Positions 1 to 9,130 are shown, counted from the stretch's first letter. The stretch is DNA of 64,000 bases from Bifidobacterium gallicum DSM 20093 = LMG 11596 (GCF_000741205.1 NZ_JGYW01000005.1:1-64000); one strand, 5' to 3'. Notes: generated from the letters alone by a model not told the origin. Numbers and translations are program-made.

Positions 1-240
1 GAATACAAGGCCGCATGGTATGGGCGCCAGCTCATCGTCATCGACCGCTGGTACCCATCCAGCCAAATCTGTTCCCACTGCGGTAAAAACAACGGCAAGA
101 AGCCGTTGAACGTCAGGGCATGGACGTGCCCGTACTGCCACACAACCCATGACAGGGACGTGAACGCAGCCAAAAACATCCTCGCCGCAGGGCTTGCGGT
201 GAACGTCTGCGGAGACGGACGCAAACACCACAACAACTAA
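1..240 (+). CDS. tnpB: TnpB, RNA-guided nuclease of IS200/IS605 element, C-terminal part
   Basis: The frame is open from base 1 and gives 79 residues before the stop, so the gene begins outside the window. It carries the TnpB zinc ribbon (two CxxC pairs, CSHCGK and CPYCHT) and the last RuvC motif, [11 protein letters not shown], which contains the third catalytic Asp. It is nearly identical to the end of the full-length copy at 21504-22730 but stops earlier, after KHHNN, because the two copies diverge over the last codons. TnpB proteins cut DNA guided by an RNA made from the element's right end and help the element persist after excision. Nothing can be said about the missing N-terminal two thirds. 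Confidence 0.85.
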   Translation, partial: EYKAAWYGRQLIVIDRWYPSSQICSHCGKNNGKKPLNVRAWTCPYCHTTHDRDVNAAKNILAAGLAVNVCGDGRKHHNN

Positions 241-335
241 TCACGTTGTAGTGCGAAGCGTAGTCTGTGAAACAGAAAATCCTCGGCCGTGAGGCCAAGG
301 AATCCCCCGCCTCTACAGGCGGGGGAGGATGTCAA
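241..335 (+). ncRNA. Probable right-end guide RNA (reRNA/omega RNA) scaffold of the tnpB element
   Basis: In TnpB elements the guide RNA covers the 3' end of tnpB and the element's right end, and the flanking DNA just outside is the guide. Here the region after the stop has two stem-loops: an imperfect one around CCTCGGCCGTGAGG and a strong one at about 303-325. It ends at TCAA (335), so the guide would begin at 336. The same architecture at the second copy supports the call. The 5' limit of the RNA is not visible and probably lies inside tnpB. Confidence 0.45.
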
Positions 336-655
336 GAAGACGGACCACAAGCTTTTTATGACTCAGCCAGTAGGTAGGTTTTTGTTACCTTGGCAGTTCT
401 TGGGCCCGGCAAGAAGGAATAATCCTATGGGTGTTCTGATGGATTCGGCGCTTGTATCCCTGCTGAACGCCTACTGAGAGTCGGAAGGTGGCCTGACGCA
501 GGCCACGGAGTGCGGGTGGGAGCATGTGACGATTGATGGTGGAAACTCGTTGTGCAGCAATATTTCCAAAAATTTTACGCATCTAGCATGGGGCACGACT
601 TACAATGAAATCGTTGTCAGTCCGAATATCGAAGATGATGAAAGGAAACGAGTGC
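336..655. other. Intergenic stretch between the tnpB element and a Nudix gene
   Basis: I see no convincing gene here. The reading frame ending at 477 could give a 16-residue peptide from an ATG at 427, with an AAGGA-like site before it, but nothing else supports it. A perfect 8-bp inverted repeat (GTGGCCTG, three-base loop, CAGGCCAC) lies at 488-506 without a T run. The stretch may be a scar of the insertion or the leader of the next gene. Confidence 0.4.
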
Positions 656-1243
656 ATGACGAGCAAGTCAACATATCGCAAGTTTGATCCGTGGCGCACG
701 GCTCCGGTCAGTGAAGTGTCGCGTGAGACCGTGGTCTCCGGGCATTATTTCAACGTGGACCGCGTGTCTTACAATTCAGCGCCGATCGGCCATTTCCAAC
801 GCTATTTGTTGCAAGCCAACAACGGTGAGTCGGTGGGTGTGATCGCTGTCACTGAGGACGGCACGATCCCGCTCGTGGAGCAGTATCGTCTGCCGGTGCA
901 TCGCTGGACGCTGGAGATTCCGGCCGGACACTCCGATAATGGTGTGCTGAGCCCGCTGGAGGTGGCCAAACTCAAGCTCAAGGAAGAAGCCGGGTTTGAA
1001 GCTGAGCATTACCAGCAGATTTGCCGGTTCGTCAACTCACCGAGTTTCTCCACGCAGCATACGACGCTATTCCTGGCCCGTGGGTTGACTCCAGCGCACG
1101 CCGATGAGGAACGTTTGTTGACGTCCGTCCGGTTCGCCACGCCTCAGGAAGCGCTCGACATGGTCGAGTCCGGCACGATCATTGACGCGAAGTCGATTAT
1201 TGCCGTGCAGGCTTTGGCTGCCCGTCCTGATTTGCTGCAATAA
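656..1243 (+). CDS. Nudix-fold protein, ADP-ribose pyrophosphatase-like, with degenerate Nudix box
   Basis: This 195-residue Nudix-domain protein resembles ADP-ribose pyrophosphatases, which cleave nucleoside diphosphate sugars. The start at 656 follows AAAGGA at a good distance; an upstream in-frame ATG at 605 has no such site. The fold is recognisable from the VEQYR strand, the IPAGH turn and the KEEAGF part of the Nudix helix. The Nudix box itself is abnormal. The usual arginine-glutamate pair before the EE dyad reads as leucine-lysine, and the spacing to the upstream glycine is one residue long. The second Nudix protein of this window (6294-6950) has a perfect box. This one may therefore have altered metal binding, a different substrate or no hydrolase activity. 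It stands alone between the transposon and the response regulator. Confidence 0.75.
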   Translation: MTSKSTYRKFDPWRTAPVSEVSRETVVSGHYFNVDRVSYNSAPIGHFQRYLLQANNGESVGVIAVTEDGTIPLVEQYRLPVHRWTLEIPAGHSDNGVLSPLEVAKLKLKEEAGFEAEHYQQICRFVNSPSFSTQHTTLFLARGLTPAHADEERLLTSVRFATPQEALDMVESGTIIDAKSIIAVQALAARPDLLQ

Positions 1244-1462
1244 CCTATGGTTGATTGATGTGGCACGCATGATGGCGGTCCCGGCCACGTCCATGTAAAC
1301 GATGCGTATCCATAGGCATGCGGGGCTTGTACTATACTCAACAACGGTGCTCTTCAGGCGTGCGACGTTGCAGTGGTCGTGGATGATGAGCCGGGAGCCG
1401 CATGGACGAGGATGCGACGCTGCAGTTTTGGTGTCGCGTAAGGTGTGAAAGAGAAAAGAGCT

Positions 1463-2236
1463 ATGGCAGAACACAACACGAATGAAGAAGCCGCCGAACT
1501 CGAGCAGGAAGTGTTGTCTGCACAGGAATTGGAGGCAGCGGCGCAAGACGCCGTGGAACAGGACCAACCAGCGCAACCGCGCAAACGTACCGTCGTGGTA
1601 GCTGAAGACGAATCCGTGAACCGTATGGATTTGGTCGCCATGCTTGAAGACAACGGGTATGAGGTGATTGGTGAAGCCGCCAACGGTGAGGAAGCGGTGG
1701 AACTGACGCGCACACTGCGTCCTGACGTGGTATGCATGGATGTCAAAATGCCGCGTATGAACGGCATTACCGCGGCCGGCATCATCTGTGATGAGAACAT
1801 TGCGCCCGTGGTCATGCTGACCGCATTCTCGCAAGCCGATCTGGTCAAGCAAGCCATTGGCGCGGGTGCCATGGCATATGTGACCAAACCGTATGAAGTT
1901 TCCAAACTGCTGCCGGCGATTGAAGTGGCCTATGGTCGGTTCGCGGAAATCAATGATCTGCTCGATAGCGTGGAACGTAACGAGAACGAACTGCAGGAAA
2001 CGCAGGAGAAACTCAAAGAGACCGAAGAGAAGCTCAAGAAAACCGAGGAAACGCTTGAAGAGCGCAAACTCGTCGACCGGGCCAAGGGATTGCTCATGGA
2101 CCGGGCGAACTTCTCGGAACAGGGCGCGTTCCGGTGGATCCAAAAAACTTCGATGGACCAGCGCATTCCCAAGCGTCGTCTGGCACAGGCCATCATCGAC
2201 AAGTATTCGCAAGAACCAGCGTCCGAGGACGAGTGA
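1463..2236 (+). CDS. ANTAR-domain response regulator (PdtaR-like)
   Basis: This 257-residue two-component response regulator has an RNA-binding ANTAR output domain. An acidic, glutamine-rich N-terminal extension (about 1-48) precedes the receiver domain (about 50-170), with phospho-acceptor Asp93 in CMDVKMPRMNG, Thr120 in VMLTAF and Lys142 in YVTKPY. A strongly charged coiled coil (about 172-200, ELQETQEKLKETEEKL) leads into the ANTAR domain (about 198-250, LVDRAKGLLMDR). ANTAR proteins bind paired hairpins in nascent RNA and prevent termination. The family matches the mycobacterial PdtaR type. The ATG at 1463 is preferred over a GTG at 1445 because GAGAAAAGAG lies just upstream. No partner histidine kinase is nearby. 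A near-perfect hairpin follows the gene at 2269-2310, then polA. Confidence 0.88.
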   Translation: MAEHNTNEEAAELEQEVLSAQELEAAAQDAVEQDQPAQPRKRTVVVAEDESVNRMDLVAMLEDNGYEVIGEAANGEEAVELTRTLRPDVVCMDVKMPRMNGITAAGIICDENIAPVVMLTAFSQADLVKQAIGAGAMAYVTKPYEVSKLLPAIEVAYGRFAEINDLLDSVERNENELQETQEKLKETEEKLKKTEETLEERKLVDRAKGLLMDRANFSEQGAFRWIQKTSMDQRIPKRRLAQAIIDKYSQEPASEDE

Positions 2237-2268
2237 GTCTTGGATCCTACGTGACTAGCACGCACATG

Positions 2269-2310
2269 AACGGGACTGTATCCCCTGAAAATAGGGGATA
2301 CAGTCCCGTT
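2269..2310. terminator. Perfect 18-bp inverted repeat between the ANTAR regulator gene and polA
   Basis: The arms at 2269-2286 (AACGGGACTGTATCCCCT) and 2293-2310 are exactly complementary around the six-base loop GAAAAT. No long T run follows, so it may be a weak terminator, a processing or stability hairpin, or a dispersed palindromic repeat. It sits 32 bases after the response regulator stop and about 70 bases before polA. Confidence 0.6.
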
Positions 2311-2377
2311 TGCATATTCAACTGCCAACTGCAGGTGCGTGCCAAACGCGAGCTGAATGACAAGGGTTCGGCGCACC

Positions 2378-5260
2378 ATGGTGACTATGAGTGACACTTC
2401 ATCGACACACGTTCCGGATACGCTGCTCGTCATTGACGGCCATTCACTGGCGTTCCGCGCGTTTTTCGCCCTACCCGTAGAAAGTTTCACCACGTCGCAA
2501 GGTCAACCCACGAACGCCGTCTACGGGTTTTTGACGATGCTCAGCGACGTCATCACGAATGAACATCCCACGCGTCTGGCCGTGGCGTTCGACGTGAAGG
2601 GTGGCACGTTCCGCAACGACTTGCTCGAGGAGTATAAGGGGACGCGTGAAGCGGCGCCGCAGGAACTGCTCAGCCAGTTGCCGCTCATCCAACAAGCGTT
2701 GCAAGCGTTGGGTGTGACCTATATCGAGCAACCCGGCTATGAGGGGGACGATGTAATCGGCACGCTGGCTTCAATGGGGCAACAAGCGGGGGACCGTGTG
2801 CTCGTATTGTCGGGCGATCGTGACGCGTTCCAACTGATTGATGACGACACCACGGTGTTGTATCCGGGGCACCATTTTAAAGACCTCAAACATATGACCC
2901 CTGCCGCTGTTGAGGAAAAATATGGCGTGACACCCGCACAATACCCGGATCTGGCCGCATTGCGTGGCGAAAAAGCCGACAACATTCCCGGCGTTCCCGG
3001 CGTGGGGGACGGGTTCGCAGCCAAATGGATCCACCAGTACGGTTCATTGCAAGGCATCATTGAGCATGCCGATCAGATCACTGGTAAAAAAGGCGAAGCG
3101 TTGCGCGACAACATCGACCAAGTGTTGTTGAACCGCAAAGTCAACGCGTTGGTGCGTGACTTGGATTTGGGTGTCAGCGTGGACGACCTGACCTTCGGCA
3201 ACGTGGACCATGCCGAATTGAGCGCGTTATTCTCCGCGCTGCAATTCGGCTCACGCACGCGCACGAAAATCCTCAACGCATTCAGTAACAGCACAGCACA
3301 ACCGGGTGCAGTGGACGTCGACGCCATTGCCGATAGTGACCAGCAACTGCAGATTCCCGTGCTGGACCAAGTGACGGATGCCGCCGCGCTGATAGCGTGG
3401 GCTGAACAGTATCTGCCGGCAGTCACGGACGATACCCAGACGACGAATGAGCCAGCAACCGGCGAGAACGCGGCCGGCCGCATGGACATTGTCACGCAAT
3501 TGCATCAGCAGTCCAATGATTGCGAGGAAGCCGTCAACGCTTCATGGACACTGGTGGCAGTCGGCAATGCCAAACCGGGGGCGAGCAGCTTGAAGACTAT
3601 CGTGCTGAGCGCACAAGGTCACGCGGTGGTCGTTGCCATGCGTGACACATCCCTGCACGATGCCGTGCAGCAAATCATCAGCACCCATGCGAACACGATG
3701 AGCGTACACGGATACAAAGCGTTGCTGCATATGGCGCAAAGTGCCGGTCTGAACGTGCCAATACCGCTGTTTGACACGAAGCTTGCCGGATACTTGGCCG
3801 ATCCCGATTACACGGGACACACCATCGACGAATATGCCGAACATTTCCTCCGCATCGACGTTCCGGCCGTACAGACACAAGCCCAGGGCACGCTCGACTT
3901 TGACAATATGGACGACGAGACGCCAACCCAGGATGACAAGGACTTGGGCCTACAAGCCGCATTGGTATCGGCGATGGCACGGCATTTGGCGCGTGAACTG
4001 CAACAGCGTGAACAATATGCGTTGTTGCGATGCATTGAACTGCCCGTATCGGTCGTGCTATACCGCATGGAGCAGGAAGGTGCGGCCGTTGACCGTATGC
4101 GCCTGGACTCGTTGTTGGCGACGTTCGCTGAGGAATCCGGACGCATGGAACGCATGGCATGGGATGCTGCAGGCAGTGAATTCAACCTGTCGAGCCCGAA
4201 AAAAATCGGCAAAGTACTGTTCGAAGACATGGGACTGACACCATTGCGCAAAACCAAGTCAGGCCACTATACAACGAACGCAGCCACGTTGACCACACTC
4301 TATGCCAACGCGGAAGAAGGATCAGCCGCCTACGTGTTCCTTGGTGCCATATTGCGACACCGTGGAGTGAACAAATTGCAGCAAATCGTTCAAACCCTGA
4401 TTGATGCGATCAATCGCACCGACGGGCATATCCATACCACGTTCGAACAAACCGTGGCCGCAACCGGACGATTAAGCTCCACCGACCCCAATCTGCAAAA
4501 CATACCCAACCGCAACGCTGAAGGCCGAGATACCCGATCCGCGTTCATACCGGCAGAAGGATTCGACGCATTGCTGTCCGCCGATTATTCACAGGTGGAA
4601 CTGCGGTTGATGGCCGACTTCTCCGGTGATGAAGCCCTAATTGACGCCTTCAAATCCGGCGCCGATTTCCACCGGTATGTAGCCAGCCTCGTCTACGGCA
4701 TCCCTGTGGATGACATTAGCGGTGACCAGCGCAGTCACGTGAAAGCCATGAGCTACGGCCTGGCCTACGGATTGAGCTCATATGGATTAAGCCAACAATT
4801 GGGCATCACACCAAAAGAAGCGGACGCGCTCAAACAGCAGTACTTCCGCACCTTCGGCAAAGTCCATGAGTATTTGGAATCATTGGTGGCCACGGCCCGC
4901 GAACGCGGATACACCGAAACCATGTTCGGCCGACGCCGCTATTTCCCCGCATTGCGTTCACCGAACCGCATGGTCAGGGAAGCGGCGGAACGCGCGGCAT
5001 TGAACGCACCCATCCAAGGATCAGCAGCCGACATCATGAAAATGGCCATGATCCGCGCCGAACGCGCATTGCGCTCGCAAGGAATGCGCAGCCGCATCGT
5101 GTTGCAAATCCATGATGAACTGGTCGTCCAGTTGGCTCCGGGAGAGCATGAGTCGGCTACAGCATTGGTCAAGGATGCCATGGAACATGCTGTGCAGTTG
5201 GCCGTGCCATTGGATGTGTCGACAGGCATTGGCACTGATTGGCAATTGGCGCAGCATTAA
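2378..5260 (+). CDS. polA: DNA polymerase I
   Basis: This family A DNA polymerase (about 960 residues) works in Okazaki fragment maturation and repair. The N-terminal third is the 5'-3' exonuclease/flap domain (LLVIDGHSLAFRAFFA, GYEGDDVIGT, SGDRDAFQL, ADNIPGVPGVGDG). The middle is the 3'-5' exonuclease-like fold. A DTK triplet remains in the position of a later acidic motif, but I do not see the first DxE motif, so proofreading is probably absent, as is usual in Actinobacteria. The polymerase domain is complete: motif A ADYSQVELR (Asp736), motif B with the KAMSYGLAYG helix, and motif C IHDE (Asp913). ATGs at 2357, 2378 and 2387 are in frame; 2378 is chosen because AAGGG lies upstream of it, but the start is not certain. 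Confidence 0.95.
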   Translation: MVTMSDTSSTHVPDTLLVIDGHSLAFRAFFALPVESFTTSQGQPTNAVYGFLTMLSDVITNEHPTRLAVAFDVKGGTFRNDLLEEYKGTREAAPQELLSQLPLIQQALQALGVTYIEQPGYEGDDVIGTLASMGQQAGDRVLVLSGDRDAFQLIDDDTTVLYPGHHFKDLKHMTPAAVEEKYGVTPAQYPDLAALRGEKADNIPGVPGVGDGFAAKWIHQYGSLQGIIEHADQITGKKGEALRDNIDQVLLNRKVNALVRDLDLGVSVDDLTFGNVDHAELSALFSALQFGSRTRTKILNAFSNSTAQPGAVDVDAIADSDQQLQIPVLDQVTDAAALIAWAEQYLPAVTDDTQTTNEPATGENAAGRMDIVTQLHQQSNDCEEAVNASWTLVAVGNAKPGASSLKTIVLSAQGHAVVVAMRDTSLHDAVQQIISTHANTMSVHGYKALLHMAQSAGLNVPIPLFDTKLAGYLADPDYTGHTIDEYAEHFLRIDVPAVQTQAQGTLDFDNMDDETPTQDDKDLGLQAALVSAMARHLARELQQREQYALLRCIELPVSVVLYRMEQEGAAVDRMRLDSLLATFAEESGRMERMAWDAAGSEFNLSSPKKIGKVLFEDMGLTPLRKTKSGHYTTNAATLTTLYANAEEGSAAYVFLGAILRHRGVNKLQQIVQTLIDAINRTDGHIHTTFEQTVAATGRLSSTDPNLQNIPNRNAEGRDTRSAFIPAEGFDALLSADYSQVELRLMADFSGDEALIDAFKSGADFHRYVASLVYGIPVDDISGDQRSHVKAMSYGLAYGLSSYGLSQQLGITPKEADALKQQYFRTFGKVHEYLESLVATARERGYTETMFGRRRYFPALRSPNRMVREAAERAALNAPIQGSAADIMKMAMIRAERALRSQGMRSRIVLQIHDELVVQLAPGEHESATALVKDAMEHAVQLAVPLDVSTGIGTDWQLAQH

Positions 5261-5340
5261 GCATGCATGGTGACCTTATTCGAGATAACCTCAGCTGATC
5301 ATAGTCGCACACGTATGGCCGTGGAAGGGAAGAAACAATC

Positions 5341-6228
5341 ATGACTACGAATCTCATGCAAGCCGTCAACGCGTTGGAAACGTTGTATCCGCTACGATAT
5401 GCGGAAAGCTGGGATCATCCGGGGCTTATCGTCGGTGATTTATGCGATCCGGTCGATTCCATCGTGTTTGCGGCCGATCCGACGATGGATGTGGTTGAAG
5501 ACGCCATCGCATCAGGCGCGAACCTGCTCGTCACGCATCACCCGCTGTTCTTCCGGGCTGTACATGAAGTGTCGGGGTTGGGTGTGCATGGCGCCATCGT
5601 CAACAAGCTCGTACGCGCCCATTGCGGATTATGGGTGGGCCATACGAATGCTGATGCTGCTTGGCGTGGCGTCGGCATGGCAGCGGCTGACGCGTTCGGA
5701 TTGCAAGACCAGCAGCCATTGAAACCGATTGATGACCCTTCCACACCGCATGCCGTGGGATTGGGACGTGTTGGTGTGCTGCCCGAACCGATAAGCCTTG
5801 AGCAGTTCGCACAGCGGGTGGCCGCTGCATTGCCGTCGACGCAATATGGCATTCAAGTCAGTGGTCCCAAAGACGCGTCAATCCGCACGGTGGCTGTGCT
5901 GCCCGGATCCGGGGATTCGGAATTCGCGCGTGTCAACGCGCTCGGTGTGGATTGCTATGTGACCAGTGATTTGCGCCATCATCCGGCCACTGATCAGATG
6001 CAACAGGCAATCTACGAATCCCGTATGCGCGCTGAGGGCATCGCATTGGGAAACGGGGACGCGCAGACACGTCCCGTGTTGATCAATACGCCGCACAGTG
6101 CGATTGAATCATTGTGGTTCCGCTACGCATTGACCGATGTGCCCGACGCAATCGAACTGATCAGCGGATCGCGACCCGCTGCACGTTGGAACTCGACACC
6201 CACGGACCCGTGGGATTTCACGATCTGA
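5341..6228 (+). CDS. Nif3-like dinuclear metal-centre protein
   Basis: This 295-residue protein belongs to the Nif3/DUF34 family, sometimes annotated as GTP cyclohydrolase 1 type 2 homologue. Family members form toroidal hexamers that bind two metal ions. The metal-binding signatures are visible: an N-terminal WDHPGL, the LVTHHPLFF histidine pair, VGHTNAD, and a C-terminal NTPHSAIE-type segment. The function in bacteria is unsettled; proposals include repair of damaged metabolites and metal handling. GGGAAG precedes the ATG at 5341. It lies 80 bases after polA on the same strand and 65 bases before the next Nudix gene, so it may share a transcript with them. Confidence 0.9.
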   Translation: MTTNLMQAVNALETLYPLRYAESWDHPGLIVGDLCDPVDSIVFAADPTMDVVEDAIASGANLLVTHHPLFFRAVHEVSGLGVHGAIVNKLVRAHCGLWVGHTNADAAWRGVGMAAADAFGLQDQQPLKPIDDPSTPHAVGLGRVGVLPEPISLEQFAQRVAAALPSTQYGIQVSGPKDASIRTVAVLPGSGDSEFARVNALGVDCYVTSDLRHHPATDQMQQAIYESRMRAEGIALGNGDAQTRPVLINTPHSAIESLWFRYALTDVPDAIELISGSRPAARWNSTPTDPWDFTI

Positions 6229-6293
6229 CGCGTCCGCATCGCGTTACAGCAACCACGTGGCGTCACGTCACATCGAAACCAGGGGAGCAAGCC

Positions 6294-6950
6294 ATGACCG
6301 GAACCGGACACCAACAGCGCACGGACGCATCAGTACGCATGCGCGTCAACAAGGAACTACGCGCCTCGCACAGTGGTATCCGTATGGATACGCCGGCACG
6401 TGTCGTTGAATCCGCCTCCGTGTATGAAGGTGCCATATTCAGCGTGCAAGAACGCGTGGTGGAATTGACCGACGTGAACAATGAACCCGTGCGCATACAT
6501 CGGCAAGTCGTCTTGCACGCCCCAGCTGTGGTCATGCTCGTGCATGATACTGTCAACGATCGCTATCTGATTGAACGCGAATACCGGGCGGGTGCCAACA
6601 TGTTCGCCTACGGTCTGCCCGCTGGTTTGATTGACAAGGACGAAAATCCGGAGCATGCGGCGTATCGTGAATTGCGTGAGGAAACCGGCATTGTTCCCGA
6701 CAATGTAGACTCATGCCAGCTCGACCATGTGCGCTCATGTTATTCCAGTGAGGGCATGAGTGACGAAATCGCACATATCTATGTCATGCATCTGACACAC
6801 TATCACCATGAGCCACGCCATTTTGATGCTGACGAGCATGTGGAATCCGCATGGGTCAGCTGGACCGACCTACTCGCGCTGCCCATCAGCGCCTCCAACT
6901 CGGTCATTGCGATCCAACATGAACAATTGCGCCGTGTAACGGGGGTATGA
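6294..6950 (+). CDS. Nudix hydrolase, ADP-ribose pyrophosphatase type
   Basis: This 218-residue Nudix hydrolase most resembles ADP-ribose pyrophosphatases, which split ADP-ribose into AMP and ribose 5-phosphate. The Nudix box is perfect: G-x5-E-x7-REL-x-EE-x-GI beginning at GLIDKDE. A strand with EREYR and the GLPAG turn precede it, as in NudF relatives. The start at 6294 follows AGGGGAG at 6282-6288; longer in-frame starts run back into the Nif3-like gene and are unlikely. The stop overlaps a possible upstream start of glgX at 6947. With the degenerate paralogue at 656-1243 the window holds two related Nudix proteins, of which only this one looks catalytically complete. Confidence 0.9.
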   Translation: MTGTGHQQRTDASVRMRVNKELRASHSGIRMDTPARVVESASVYEGAIFSVQERVVELTDVNNEPVRIHRQVVLHAPAVVMLVHDTVNDRYLIEREYRAGANMFAYGLPAGLIDKDENPEHAAYRELREETGIVPDNVDSCQLDHVRSCYSSEGMSDEIAHIYVMHLTHYHHEPRHFDADEHVESAWVSWTDLLALPISASNSVIAIQHEQLRRVTGV

Positions 6951-6975
6951 CGGCGCCGGATTCGGCTCGTTGTGC

Positions 6976-6981
6976 CATACT
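6976..6981 (+). promoter_or_regulatory. Possible -10 box of a leaderless glgX transcript
   Basis: CATACT ends seven bases before the preferred glgX ATG (6989), the spacing expected when transcription starts at the start codon. No proper Shine-Dalgarno site is at a usable distance, since GAAGGG lies directly against the ATG. No clear -35 box is seen. Compare 63820-63825 and 54243-54248. Confidence 0.35.
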
Positions 6982-6988
6982 GAAGGGT

Positions 6989-9130
6989 ATGCAAACTCGA
7001 CCTGGATCCATGTATCCGCTCGGCGCCACATTTGACGGCGCCGGCGTGAACTTCGCCTTATTCTCCCGAGTGGCCGAACGTGTGGAACTCTGCCTGTTCG
7101 ATGACGATGATAATGAAACGCGCATCGAAATGACCGAACAAAACTCATACGTCTGGCATATCTATATACCAGGCATCGTGCCCGGCCAACTCTACGGGTA
7201 TCGCGTATACGGCCCTTACGACCCATCCCAAGGCTTGCGATGTAATCCCAGCAAACTGCTATTGGATCCTTATGCCAAAGCTATCGAAGGCAACATCGAC
7301 GGTGACGAAAGCCTATACTCCTACTGGTTTGACGACGTCGACAATCCGTATCACGTCAATGACCTTGACTCCGCTGAACACACGATGAAAGCCGCTGTGG
7401 TCAACCCCTACTTCGATTGGGGCAATGACAAACACCCGTATACGCCATACAGCGACACAATCATCTACGAAGCGCACGTGCGCGGCATGACGAACCTAAG
7501 TCAACGTGTACCTGAAGAAATGCGTGGCACCTATGCTGGCCTGGCCCATCCCAACGTCATCAACTATTTCAAAGACTTGGGAATTACGGCACTTGAACTC
7601 ATGCCGATCCACCAGTTCATCAACGATCCATTCCTGCAAGACAAGGGTCTGAACAACTACTGGGGATACAACACCATCGGCTTCTTCGCCCCCCATAACG
7701 CCTACTCGTCCTCCGGCCAACGCGGCCAGCAGGTCAACGAATTCAAAGCCATGGTCAAGGCCTACCATAATGCCGGCATTGAAATCATCCTAGACGTTGT
7801 CTACAACCATACGGCCGAAGGCAACCATCAAGGCCCAACCTTGAGCTTCCGTGGCATTGACAATTCGGCCTATTACCGTCTGGTCGACCACGACCGTGCA
7901 CACTACTTTGACACCACCGGCACCGGCAACTCGCTGCTCATGCGTTCACCAGCGGCCCTGCAAGTCATCACCGACTCGCTGCGCTACTGGGTCAGTGAAA
8001 TGCACGTCGACGGATTCCGTTTCGACTTGGCTGCCACGTTGGCCCGTCAATTCCAGGAGGTCGACAAACTGTCGGCATTCTTCGACATTGTGCAACAAGA
8101 TCCCGTGATTTCGCGTGTCAAACTCATTGCTGAACCTTGGGATTTGGGCTCGGGCGGCTACCAGGTTGGTGGCTTCCCGCCGAACTGGTCGGAATGGAAC
8201 GGCCGGTTCCGCGACTGCGTACGCGATTTTTGGCGTTCGCAACCTTCAACGTTGCCTGAGTTCACGAGCCGTCTGATGGGCAGTTCCGACTTGTATCAGA
8301 TGAACGGCCGCAAACCCGTGGCTTCCATCAATTTCGTCACGGCCCATGACGGGTTCACACTCAACGATCTGGTCAGCTACAACGAGAAACACAACCAGGC
8401 CAATCTGGAAGACAACAATGATGGCGAAAGCAACAACCGTTCATGGAATTGTGGCGTAGAAGGCCCGACGAACATCAAGGATGTGCTTGATTTGCGTGAC
8501 CGGCAGATGCGCAACATGTTCGCCACGCTGCTGTTCAGCCAAGGCATCCCGATGATTTGTGGTGGTGACGAGGTCGCCCGCACGCAGTTGGGCAACAACA
8601 ACGTCTATTGTCAAGACAACGAATTGTCATGGACGCATTGGGATTTGCATGATTGGCAGCGCGACCAGCTCGACTATGTGACCAAACTCATCCATATTCG
8701 CAAAAACCATCCCGTGTTGCATCGCCGTCGGTTCTTCACAGGCCGCCTGCCCGAGGACGCACCCGACAAGTTGCCCCAGGTCGAATGGTTTGACCCTTCG
8801 GGTTCCATCATGGATATGGAAGCGTGGAGCAATACGCATGCGTTCTCAATCATGGTGTTCTTGAATGGCAAGGACATTCCTGAAGTGGACTGGTATGGCA
8901 ACCGTATTGAAGACAACGATTTCATCCTGTTGTTCAACGCCCATTACGAATCGGTGCAGTTCACGCTGCCCAATGAGGATTATGGCAAGAAATGGCGTCT
9001 GCTGATTGACACGTTCAATCCCGACGGACCCGAACTCAATTATGAAGCGGGCTTCAACATCACCGCGCAACCACGCAGTTTCCTGCTGCTGATCAGTGTG
9101 GATGAACAGGACGCTTCATCCATGCTCTAA
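6989..9130 (+). CDS. glgX: Glycogen debranching enzyme GlgX (GH13_11)
   Basis: This protein of about 713 residues is an isoamylase-type glycogen debranching enzyme that hydrolyses alpha-1,6 branches of glycogen or limit dextrins in the cytoplasm. An N-terminal CBM48-like domain (GATFDGAGVNFALFSR) precedes the GH13 barrel. Catalytic residues are in place: nucleophile Asp346 in GFRFDLA, acid/base Glu382 in IAEPWD, and transition-state Asp454 in TAHDGFTL. DVVYNHTAEG is region I. An ATG at 6947 overlaps the previous stop by four bases, but homology begins close to MYPLGATF, so 6989 is preferred. There is no signal peptide, in contrast to the extracellular amylopullulanase at 58389, so the two enzymes act on internal and external alpha-glucans respectively. 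Confidence 0.93.
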   Translation: MQTRPGSMYPLGATFDGAGVNFALFSRVAERVELCLFDDDDNETRIEMTEQNSYVWHIYIPGIVPGQLYGYRVYGPYDPSQGLRCNPSKLLLDPYAKAIEGNIDGDESLYSYWFDDVDNPYHVNDLDSAEHTMKAAVVNPYFDWGNDKHPYTPYSDTIIYEAHVRGMTNLSQRVPEEMRGTYAGLAHPNVINYFKDLGITALELMPIHQFINDPFLQDKGLNNYWGYNTIGFFAPHNAYSSSGQRGQQVNEFKAMVKAYHNAGIEIILDVVYNHTAEGNHQGPTLSFRGIDNSAYYRLVDHDRAHYFDTTGTGNSLLMRSPAALQVITDSLRYWVSEMHVDGFRFDLAATLARQFQEVDKLSAFFDIVQQDPVISRVKLIAEPWDLGSGGYQVGGFPPNWSEWNGRFRDCVRDFWRSQPSTLPEFTSRLMGSSDLYQMNGRKPVASINFVTAHDGFTLNDLVSYNEKHNQANLEDNNDGESNNRSWNCGVEGPTNIKDVLDLRDRQMRNMFATLLFSQGIPMICGGDEVARTQLGNNNVYCQDNELSWTHWDLHDWQRDQLDYVTKLIHIRKNHPVLHRRRFFTGRLPEDAPDKLPQVEWFDPSGSIMDMEAWSNTHAFSIMVFLNGKDIPEVDWYGNRIEDNDFILLFNAHYESVQFTLPNEDYGKKWRLLIDTFNPDGPELNYEAGFNITAQPRSFLLLISVDEQDASSML

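Larger units (their letters stand above)
1..335 (+). mobile_element. 3' end of an IS200/IS605-family tnpB element
   Basis: This is the right part of a TnpB transposon cut by the window start. It holds the C-terminal tnpB coding sequence followed by a right end with a strong hairpin (CCCCCGCCT, four-base loop, AGGCGGGGG at about 303-325), ending in TCAA at 332-335. The copy at 21420-22799 has the same arrangement and the same TCAA end, and TCAA is the right cleavage site known for IS608-type elements. The two ends share a conserved run around GGAGGAYGTCAA. Whether tnpA lies further left cannot be seen. Confidence 0.8.
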
